From the NCBI RefSeq assembly GCF_003688855.1, contig NZ_REFW01000004.1:62001-126000 (forward strand): a stretch of 64,000 nt of DNA, in the 5' to 3' direction. A model generated the notes under the pieces. That model saw only the letters and a program-made list of their open reading frames with translations. It was not told the DNA's origin and did not search any database. The DNA comes from Tessaracoccus antarcticus. GTDB taxonomy: Bacteria > Actinomycetota > Actinomycetes > Propionibacteriales > Propionibacteriaceae. Below, piece by piece: positions 1 to 6,791 of the stretch. Each line of letters begins with the position of its first letter. Position 1 is the first letter of the stretch. The translations under genes were made by a program, and so were the position numbers.

Positions 1-1
1 A

Positions 2-511
2 CCCGAGGACCGGCTGACGGAGGGTCTGATGCTGGAGCGCTCCATCGCCGACAACATCGTGGTTGCGGAACTCGACGAATTCACGTCACCGCTCGGAATG
101 ATGGACTCGACCCGTCGGCAGTCGGAGGTCGACCGCTGGGTGGCGGATCTCAAAATTGCCACCGCGAACGCGGAGAATCCGGTGAACACGCTCTCGGGCG
201 GCAACCAGCAACGCGTCGTGCTGGCGAAGTGGCTCGCCACCAACCCGGACATCCTCATCCTCAACGGGCCCACCGTCGGCGTCGACATCGGCTCCAAGAG
301 CGACATCCACCTGATCCTGCAGGATCTCGCGCGCGGTGGCATGGGCATCATCGTCATCTCCGACGACATCCCCGAACTGCTGCAGACGTGCCGGCGGATC
401 CTGATTCTCGACGAGGGACGCGTCACCGCCGAGGTGGACCCGGACACCACGACGGAGCAGGAGTTGTCGGACCTGATCACGGGCGCCATCACCGCAGGGG
501 TGGGGGTCTGA
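2..511 (+). CDS. Sugar ABC transporter ATP-binding protein, C-terminal part (cut by window start)
   Basis: This is the C-terminal half of a double-domain ATPase of the RbsA/MglA type, which powers import of a monosaccharide or polyol at the inner face of the membrane. The reading frame is open to the left edge. The family hallmark PEDRLTEGL is followed by the ABC signature LSGGNQQRV. The Walker B region reads ILILNGPTVGVD where active domains have LDEPT, so the acidic Walker B residue and catalytic glutamate are absent in this second domain. That fits an asymmetric transporter in which the first domain, outside the window, hydrolyses ATP. Two permeases and an RpiB-like isomerase follow with minimal spacing, so this is one operon. 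Substrate is unknown. Confidence 0.93.
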   Translation, partial: PEDRLTEGLMLERSIADNIVVAELDEFTSPLGMMDSTRRQSEVDRWVADLKIATANAENPVNTLSGGNQQRVVLAKWLATNPDILILNGPTVGVDIGSKSDIHLILQDLARGGMGIIVISDDIPELLQTCRRILILDEGRVTAEVDPDTTTEQELSDLITGAITAGVGV

Positions 512-512
512 C

Positions 513-1526
513 ATGGGAGCCATCATGAAGCGCATCCTCAGGAGCACCGAGTTCTACGTGTTCCTCGTGGTGGTGGCCATCAGCATCATCATCCAGGCAC
601 GCAGCGGGCAGTTTTTCACCGCCAACAACCTGGTGGACATCGCCAACGCCATGGTGGTGCCGGGACTGTTCGCCATCGGCGCCTACATGGTCTTGGTCTC
701 GGGCGGCATCGACGTCTCCTTCCCGGCGCTGGCGTCCCTTGCCGTCTACGCGGCCACACGATTCCTCGTGGACATCGGCTACGAGGGCAGCATCCTGCTC
801 CCGTTCGCCATCGTGATCGTCCTCGGAGCGTTGCTCGGGGCCTTCAACGGGCTGTTCACGACGTTCCTCGTCATCCCGACGCTGATCATCACCCTCGGCA
901 CCGCCAACGTGTTCTCCGGCATCATGCAGGGCGCGCTGAACTCGGTGCAGATCTCGACGCTGCCGCCGTCCATGAACGCCTTCGGCCGAGCGAACCTCTT
1001 CGTGGCCACCAACCCCACGTCAGGCCTGACGTCATCGATGCCCGTGTCGTTCCTCATCCTCGTGGCCGTTGCGGTCATCATCTTCTTCGTCATGAAATTC
1101 ACCATGTTCGGACGTGGCATCTACGCCATCGGCGGCGACGAGGCCTCCGCCATCCGCGCCGGGTTCAAGGTCAAGGCCATCAAGTTCTGGCTCTACGTGG
1201 TGGTCGGCGTCATTGCCGCGCTGGCCGGACTCATCCGCACCACTTCCATGGGTCAGATGCACCCCACCAACCTGCTGGGCATGGAGATCATGGTCATCGC
1301 CGCGGTGGTGCTCGGTGGTGTGGCCATCACCGGCGGCACGGGATCCCTGACAGGGGTCATGCTGGGGACCCTGCTGATCGTCATCGTCCAGAACAGCATG
1401 ATCCTCGTCGGGGTCCCGACGTACTGGCAGCGCTTCGCGCTGGGCACCCTCATCATCGTCGGCACCGGTGTCTCGGCCGTGCAACTCATGCGCCGACGCA
1501 CACGTCAGCGACTCGTGAGTGCGTGA
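513..1526 (+). CDS. Sugar ABC transporter permease (RbsC/BPD_transp_2 family)
   Basis: A 337-residue integral membrane protein that forms half of the translocation channel of the sugar importer. Multiple hydrophobic segments run throughout, with the family motif VSGGIDVSFP near residue 70 (compare SGGIDLSVG in RbsC) and a C-terminal AITGGTGSLTGVMLG segment. It starts one base after the ATPase stop. An internal ATG at 525 is an alternative start. The next permease overlaps or abuts its end. Two different permeases imply a heterodimeric channel. The family is clear; the substrate is not. Confidence 0.92.
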   Translation: MGAIMKRILRSTEFYVFLVVVAISIIIQARSGQFFTANNLVDIANAMVVPGLFAIGAYMVLVSGGIDVSFPALASLAVYAATRFLVDIGYEGSILLPFAIVIVLGALLGAFNGLFTTFLVIPTLIITLGTANVFSGIMQGALNSVQISTLPPSMNAFGRANLFVATNPTSGLTSSMPVSFLILVAVAVIIFFVMKFTMFGRGIYAIGGDEASAIRAGFKVKAIKFWLYVVVGVIAALAGLIRTTSMGQMHPTNLLGMEIMVIAAVVLGGVAITGGTGSLTGVMLGTLLIVIVQNSMILVGVPTYWQRFALGTLIIVGTGVSAVQLMRRRTRQRLVSA

Positions 1527-1533
1527 AAGGGAT

Positions 1534-2595
1534 ATGACCATGGAATCCACAACCCTCCTCTCCAGGCCCCTCGCTCTGGCACGCCGCGACCCCTACGTCG
1601 CTCGACTCTTCGTCATCCTCGTCACGCTCGTGGCCTTCTTCCTGATCGTCCGGACCGACAACTTCCTCAGCTTCGGGACCTGGCAGTCCATGGGCGTCCA
1701 GTTCCCCGAGTTCGGACTCATGGCGCTGGGGGTGATGATCACGATGATCACCGGGGGCATCGACCTCTCCGTGGTGGGCATCGCCAACATGACGTCGATA
1801 GCTGCAGCATCCATCATGCTGAGCATGGTCCCGCCGGATGCGAGCGGTGGCCAGGCCACCGTCGGCATCCTGGTGGCAGTGGCAGTGTCCCTGGTGACCG
1901 GGGCACTGGCCGGCGCCTTCAACGGGTTCCTCGTGTCCGTCGTCAAGATCCCCGCGATCCTTGTCACGCTCGGAACCCTGGAGTTGTTCACCGGTATCGC
2001 CATCATCATCACCGCTGGCAAACCCCTGAGCGGGCTGCCTGCGCTGTACGGGCAGACGTTCGGGGCGAGGCTGTTCGGCGTTGTTCCGGTGCCCCTGCTG
2101 ATCTTCGTCGTGGTGGCCATCGCCATGGGCGTGGTGATGCACAAAATGTCCTTCGGCTCCAAGCTCTACATGCTGGGCACCAATGCCACTGCCGCCCGCT
2201 TCAGCGGTCTGCACTCGGCGCGGCTGCTGATCCAGACCTACACGATCTCCGGCGTGTGTGCCGCGATCGCCGGGCTTGTCCTGCTCGCCAACTACAACTC
2301 GGCCAAGGCGGACTACGGCGTGGCCTACACCCTGCTGACCGTGCTGATCGTCGTCCTGGGCGGCGTCGATCCCAACGGGGGCAAGGGCAAGCTGCTGGGC
2401 GTGGTTCTGGCCATTGTCATCCTGCAGATCCTGTCCTCGGGCCTCAACATGTTCCCGGCCATCAGCAACTTCTACCGGCCCCTCATCTACGGCGGAGTCC
2501 TGCTCGTGGTGATTTCCATCAGCGAGGGCAAGGGCAGGTTCTGGAAGCGGCTGAACACCCGAAAGAAGACGAAGGAAGAGGTGGTGGTGTCATGA
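1534..2595 (+). CDS. Sugar ABC transporter permease, second subunit (RbsC family)
   Basis: Second membrane channel subunit, about 353 residues, with the motif TGGIDLSVVGIAN near residue 70 and a C-terminal GGVDPNGGKGKLLG segment matching the conserved permease loop. A GAAAGG ribosome-binding sequence lies at 1525-1530. ATG at 1534 or at 1540 (better spacing) is the likely start; a GTG at 1519 inside the upstream gene is less likely. Its stop overlaps the start of the RpiB-like isomerase (ATGA), so transport and sugar-phosphate metabolism are translationally coupled. Confidence 0.9.
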   Translation: MTMESTTLLSRPLALARRDPYVARLFVILVTLVAFFLIVRTDNFLSFGTWQSMGVQFPEFGLMALGVMITMITGGIDLSVVGIANMTSIAAASIMLSMVPPDASGGQATVGILVAVAVSLVTGALAGAFNGFLVSVVKIPAILVTLGTLELFTGIAIIITAGKPLSGLPALYGQTFGARLFGVVPVPLLIFVVVAIAMGVVMHKMSFGSKLYMLGTNATAARFSGLHSARLLIQTYTISGVCAAIAGLVLLANYNSAKADYGVAYTLLTVLIVVLGGVDPNGGKGKLLGVVLAIVILQILSSGLNMFPAISNFYRPLIYGGVLLVVISISEGKGRFWKRLNTRKKTKEEVVVS

Positions 2596-3155
2596 GGACA
2601 GCCCGGGACAAGCAGGTGGTGATCGGCGCCGACTTCGCGGGTTTCCCCCTGAAGGAGTATGTGCGCCTGCACCTCATCGGCAAGGGGTGGGAGGTCACCG
2701 ACCTCACCCCCATCAAGGAGGAGGCGCCCATGTACCAGCGTGTCGGTTTCGCGCTCGGATCCCGCATCGCCGAGGGCGAGTTCGAGAAGGCCCTCGCATT
2801 CTGCGGCACAGGCATGGGAATCCACGTGGCGGCCAGCAAATGCCCCCACGTCCACGCCGCCGTGGCGGAGAGCGTCCGGGCCGCCCGACGCAGTGCCACG
2901 GCCAACAGCTGCAACCTGCTCGCCATGGGCGGTTTCTGGATTGCACCGCGTCTGGGAATGGCCATGGCTGATGCCTTCCTGGAGGGATCCCTCGGCGATG
3001 GGTACGAGGGTTGGGAGGGATTCGAGGAGTACCACGAGATCGGGTACCGGGAATGCGAGGACTTCGACTACGAGGCGTACAGGGCCAATGGCTTCTCCGT
3101 GGTGAATCCGCGTGAGGCGGTGCTGGGTCCCGAACCGGAGGGCCTGGCCTTCTGA
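2592..3155 (+). CDS. RpiB/LacA/LacB-family sugar-phosphate isomerase, atypical active site
   Basis: A 187-residue member of the RpiB/LacAB aldose-ketose isomerase family, expected to be cytosolic and to act on the phosphorylated sugar brought in by the upstream ABC importer. The catalytic cysteine loop is present (FCGTGMGIHVAA). Two histidine positions of classical RpiB appear changed: the N-terminal DH is DF (GADFAGFPLKEY), and the HN-D-x-N helix start reads SATANSCN. A C-terminal tail of about 35 residues rich in Glu and Tyr exceeds the usual 150-residue length. It overlaps the permease by 4 nt. These changes suggest a substrate other than ribose 5-phosphate (perhaps a tetrose or rare pentose phosphate); that is inference. 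Confidence 0.85.
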   Translation: MRTARDKQVVIGADFAGFPLKEYVRLHLIGKGWEVTDLTPIKEEAPMYQRVGFALGSRIAEGEFEKALAFCGTGMGIHVAASKCPHVHAAVAESVRAARRSATANSCNLLAMGGFWIAPRLGMAMADAFLEGSLGDGYEGWEGFEEYHEIGYRECEDFDYEAYRANGFSVVNPREAVLGPEPEGLAF

Positions 3156-3207
3156 GGGGTGGAAATCGACGCCGCGGGCGCGTGCTGCCAAGGTGAGTCG
3201 GGCCCGG

Positions 3208-3213
3208 TAGGCT
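3208..3213 (+). promoter_or_regulatory. -10 box of purS, leaderless
   Basis: TAGGCT lies 7 nt before the purS ATG with no Shine-Dalgarno, so the transcript probably begins at or next to the start codon. A weak -35 (CTGCCA, 3185-3190) sits 17 nt upstream. Confidence 0.6.
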
Positions 3214-3220
3214 GTGGGCC

Positions 3221-3460
3221 ATGCCCCGCGTCGTCGTGAACGTCATGCCCAAGCCCGAGATCCTGGACCCCCAGGGCAAGGCCGTCACCGGAGCCCTCGG
3301 CCGTCTCGGCTTCGTGGGCATGTCTGTGCGCCAGGGCAAACGCTTCGAGATTGAGGTGGACGGCGACGTCACACCCGAGAAGCTGGCACAGATCGAGCAG
3401 GCGGCTGAGCGACTGCTTGCCAACACCGTCATTGAATCCTTCGAAGTGGTGACCGACTGA
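3221..3460 (+). CDS. purS: Phosphoribosylformylglycinamidine synthase subunit PurS
   Basis: Small 79-residue subunit of the three-part FGAM synthase (PurS, PurQ, PurL), step four of purine synthesis. PurS bridges glutaminase PurQ and synthetase PurL. It has the typical opening [20 protein letters not shown] and a family-typical length. The stop overlaps the purQ start (TGATG), so the two are translationally coupled. The matching small PurL is encoded 8 kb away at 12505. Confidence 0.97.
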   Translation: MPRVVVNVMPKPEILDPQGKAVTGALGRLGFVGMSVRQGKRFEIEVDGDVTPEKLAQIEQAAERLLANTVIESFEVVTD

Positions 3461-4134
3461 TGCCCCGCATCGGCGTCGTCACCTTTCCGGGTTCCCTGGA
3501 CGACCAGGACGCCCTGCGCGCCGTGGAACTCTCCGGCGCCGAGGCGGTGCCCCTGTGGCACGGGTCCGACTCCATCGACGGCGTCGACGCCATCATCCTC
3601 CCCGGGGGTTTCTCCTACGGCGACTACCTGCGCTGCGGGGCCATTGCGCGGTTCAGTCCCGTCATGGACACGGTCATCGATGCCGCCAACAAGGGCATGC
3701 CCGTGCTGGGTATCTGCAACGGATTCCAACTCCTGTGCGAGGCACACCTCCTCGACGGGGCCATGATCCGCAACGCCGGCCAGCACTTCATCTGCCGTGA
3801 CGAACGCCTCCGCGTGGAGACGGTTGACACTGTGTGGACCTGCGACTTCAGGGCCGGCGACGAGATCACCATCGTGCTGAAGAACGGTGAGGGCAACTAC
3901 CAGGCCGACCCCGAGACGCTGAAGCGCCTCGAGGACAACGACCAGGTGGTGTTCCGCTACCTCGACAACCCCAACGGTTCCGCCGGAGACATCGCGGGCA
4001 TCACGAACCTCCGCGGCAACGTGGTGGGCCTCATGCCGCACCCCGAGCACAACGTCGAGGAACTCACCTCACCGTCGCTGGACGGCAAGCCCTTCTTCTC
4101 CTCGGTGCTGAACTTCCTCTCCGCCCGGGTCTGA
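3460..4134 (+). CDS. purQ: Phosphoribosylformylglycinamidine synthase subunit PurQ (glutaminase)
   Basis: Class I glutamine amidotransferase subunit of FGAM synthase, 224 residues, which releases ammonia from glutamine for PurL. The nucleophile elbow is GICNGFQLL (catalytic Cys near residue 86), the oxyanion region is [14 protein letters not shown], and the catalytic His/Glu pair is in [12 protein letters not shown] near the C-terminus. It is coupled to purS by a one-base overlap. The convergent GATase1-like gene starts 18 bp after its stop. Confidence 0.97.
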   Translation: MPRIGVVTFPGSLDDQDALRAVELSGAEAVPLWHGSDSIDGVDAIILPGGFSYGDYLRCGAIARFSPVMDTVIDAANKGMPVLGICNGFQLLCEAHLLDGAMIRNAGQHFICRDERLRVETVDTVWTCDFRAGDEITIVLKNGEGNYQADPETLKRLEDNDQVVFRYLDNPNGSAGDIAGITNLRGNVVGLMPHPEHNVEELTSPSLDGKPFFSSVLNFLSARV

Positions 4135-4152
4135 CGCCCCGGCAAGGCGGAG

Positions 4153-4911
4153 CTAGCGCGCTTCCGCGGCCCCCGCGAGCCATGTGACGGCGTTGTCGAA
4201 CAACCTCGGGTAGCCCTCCCAGTCCATGAACTCCTGTGGTGCCCAGTGGGGTGAGATGTCCGAGGCGTACGCCAGCGTCCGGCCCCGGCCCACAGTCCGG
4301 ACCGCCAGCAGGGGATGACCGTCGATGCGCGCCAGCACGGTGGCGTCCTCGCGGGCCACCAGTTTCTGGAAGCCCAGAAGGTGGGGCCACTCCTGGTCAA
4401 GCCCGTGCGTGACGGGATGGGACTGGTCGGTGAGGACCCCCACCGCACCCTCTGGTGCTTCGACGCGGTCGTCCCACGGGAGGATCTCCACGGGCAGAAC
4501 GTCTTCGACGGGAGTGCCGTGGTAGTTGGCCTTGGCCTGAAATCCCTGGAAGCTGAGGTATCCGCCAGCCATCATTAGCCCGCCGCCGGCGTGCACCCAT
4601 TCCCGTAGCAGTTTCAGGCGGTTGGGGGTGCGCTGGCCCTGCTCGAACACCTGGGGTGGAAGGAGGAGAGAGTTCGCTCCGATGTCGGAAAGGATGACGA
4701 CGTCGTGGGCGGCCAACTCGTCGAGGGTCAGCGGGAAGTCCTCGGCCACGTCATGGGACTTCAGGTGGGTCACCACATGGCCGGCGCCACGCAGCGCCGC
4801 CAACAGTTCTGCGCAGCCGATGTGCACCTGGGTGTGGGAGAAGACGTCGTAGCCCTTGTGGTCGTCGACGGCGCTCACCCACGACTCGCCGGCCAGTAGA
4901 ACCCTGCTCAT
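4153..4911 (-). CDS. Putative glutamine amidotransferase-like protein (GATase1_like family)
   Basis: A 252-residue cytosolic protein of the GATase1-like fold (formerly DUF1355). It opens SRVLLAGESW and contains segments typical of the family: SDIGANSLLL, MMAGGYLSFQGF and a C-terminal GRGRTLAYASDISPHW. Unlike true amidotransferases, I see no clear Cys nucleophile at the elbow (MMAGGYLSF), so glutaminase activity is doubtful. ATG at 4911 is chosen because AAGGAG lies 4 nt upstream; a longer frame upstream lacks similarity. Families of this type are often found near sugar catabolism genes. The role here is unknown. Confidence 0.75.
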   Translation of the reverse strand: MSRVLLAGESWVSAVDDHKGYDVFSHTQVHIGCAELLAALRGAGHVVTHLKSHDVAEDFPLTLDELAAHDVVILSDIGANSLLLPPQVFEQGQRTPNRLKLLREWVHAGGGLMMAGGYLSFQGFQAKANYHGTPVEDVLPVEILPWDDRVEAPEGAVGVLTDQSHPVTHGLDQEWPHLLGFQKLVAREDATVLARIDGHPLLAVRTVGRGRTLAYASDISPHWAPQEFMDWEGYPRLFDNAVTWLAGAAEAR

Positions 4912-5142
4912 GGTGCTCCTTGAAGCCCGTGCCGGCACCGTTGCGCAGCATCGTGGCCCAACCCTAGCGGAGGTGACAATCCCGGTGACGCATGTGGAGT
5001 AGGTGCCGTTCCGCTGGGATGGCATGGGGCCCTGGTTGGTGGTCATGCACCCCTGACCGCACCCCTGTTGTAGGCCCTGATAGGTTCTCGCGAACGACCC
5101 GGAGCCACAGTGGCCCGGGAGTCGAAGAACTCAGGGAGCGCG

Positions 5143-6663
5143 ATGAAGCGCAAGGTCGCATGGGCACTGGCAGCCGTGATGGTGGCAGTCTCTGCCGCGA
5201 TGGGTGGCACGGTGCCCGCCAGGGCAGACGTCAACCCGTACATCACCGAGGGGACACACCACGTCAACGGACGTGACTGGCGCACAACCTGCGAGCCGTA
5301 CTCGCAGACGACGCGCTGCCGCACCGAGATCAAGGCCACGCAGGTGTCGGAGGTCGGGGGTCGCTTCGTCGTTAGGACCGGCTGGTACTTCAACAACCTC
5401 ACGTACCTCCCCTCGTCCCGCTCGCTGTGGAAGAAGAACCCGCTCGGCTCCACGGGCACGTTCACGGGTGCCGACGGCCGCACATGGAGCACCGTCTGCG
5501 ACACCGCGGAGACCGGTCGCAACGGCTGCCGCACCTACGCCGAGGCGAGGGTCATTGAGCCCTACCAGGTGAACGGCGTGTGGCACTACAAGTGGGTGAC
5601 CAGATCCATCTTCAACAACATCGTCCAGTTCACCGTCGCCCCGGTCGTGAAGCCGAGCGCCCCGCCCGTCACCACGGCGTCGGTCACGCTGCCGGACGCC
5701 AAGCTGCGCGAGTGCATCAATGTGAGCCTGCGCAAGCCCATCACGTCGGCCATCCCTGTGAAGGTCGCCGCAACCATCACGGACCTCGACTGCACCGAGT
5801 CCAAGGTGTCCAACCTCACCGGGTTGGAGCAGTTCAAGAACCTGGAGACGCTGTACCTCGACTTCAACCAGATCAGCAACCTGGCCCCCCTCAGGGGACT
5901 GTCGAAGCTGCAGAATCTGAGCCTTGCAGGCAACGCCATCTCCGATCTCAGGCCTCTGGGCCCCCTCACGGGTCTGCTCAGCCTCGACGTGAGCGACAAC
6001 CGGATCGTGGATGCCTCCCCGGTCAGAACTCTCACCTCCCTGGAATTGCTGTCCCTGTCGACCAACCAGGTGCGGAACGTGGCACCAGTGACCGGCCTCA
6101 TCGCGCTCACCTTCCTGGACCTGAGCGAGAACGACATCTCGGACGTATCAGGTCTCAGGGCGCTCACCCGTCTCGAGGGGCTGTCGATGGCGTTCACCAG
6201 CGTCGATTCGTTGGCGCCGTTGGCGGGGATGAAGAAGCTGGGCTTCCTGGACGTGACAAACGCACAGATTTCCGACGTGTCCGCCCTCACATCCCTCACA
6301 GCTCTCGAGGCACTCTTCCTCGACGGAAACTCCGTGGAGGATGTCACTGACCTGGCGGGTCTGAAGAAGCTGTCGATGCTGTCGCTCTCGGGGAACGGGA
6401 TCACGGACGTGGCGCCACTGGCCAAGCTCGTGAACCTGGAATGGCTGATGCTGGCCATCAACGACATCACCGTGGTGAAGCCACTGGCGACTCTGCCGAA
6501 ACTGCACATCCTCGGGCTGTGGGACAACCCCATCCTTGACAGGGCCTCGCTCGACCCGCTGGTCGCGCGTGGCTGCATGGTCATGTTCGACGAGCCGGAC
6601 GATCAGGACGACAGCTGGTTGCCCGGCATCCAGGCGGTGTCCCAGATGCCTGCCCGCCGCTGA
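5143..6663 (+). CDS. Secreted leucine-rich-repeat protein with N-terminal four-cysteine domain
   Basis: A 506-residue exported protein. ATG at 5143 has AGGGAG 5 nt upstream and gives a clean Sec signal peptide (KRKVAWALAAVMVAVSAAMG, cleavage probably after PARA). Residues about 30-165 form a domain with four conserved cysteines (TCEPYS, TRC, VCDT, NGCR) and the motif GWYFNNLTYLP. The same domain is found at the C-terminus of the remnant ending at 10481. Residues about 200-490 are roughly ten internalin-type leucine-rich repeats of about 22 residues (LYLDFNQISNLAPLRGLSKL and so on). There is no sorting signal or membrane anchor, so it is likely released or bound noncovalently. LRRs suggest protein binding; the ligand is unknown. 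Confidence 0.85.
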   Translation: MKRKVAWALAAVMVAVSAAMGGTVPARADVNPYITEGTHHVNGRDWRTTCEPYSQTTRCRTEIKATQVSEVGGRFVVRTGWYFNNLTYLPSSRSLWKKNPLGSTGTFTGADGRTWSTVCDTAETGRNGCRTYAEARVIEPYQVNGVWHYKWVTRSIFNNIVQFTVAPVVKPSAPPVTTASVTLPDAKLRECINVSLRKPITSAIPVKVAATITDLDCTESKVSNLTGLEQFKNLETLYLDFNQISNLAPLRGLSKLQNLSLAGNAISDLRPLGPLTGLLSLDVSDNRIVDASPVRTLTSLELLSLSTNQVRNVAPVTGLIALTFLDLSENDISDVSGLRALTRLEGLSMAFTSVDSLAPLAGMKKLGFLDVTNAQISDVSALTSLTALEALFLDGNSVEDVTDLAGLKKLSMLSLSGNGITDVAPLAKLVNLEWLMLAINDITVVKPLATLPKLHILGLWDNPILDRASLDPLVARGCMVMFDEPDDQDDSWLPGIQAVSQMPARR

Positions 6664-6791
6664 ACTGCCCGACGTCCGCTCTCCGACCTGCGCCCTGCAC
6701 CCCGCTCCGGGATGTGGGGCGCTGGTCGTGGACCCCGACATGGCCTCCCGGGGAGCGTGGGGCGACGAAGCCGTCTGGTTGGATGGATGGC

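Noticed and set aside
4153-4911. Functional partner glutaminase for PurL
   Set aside because: It lacks the Cys nucleophile elbow, is on the opposite strand, and PurQ is already present.
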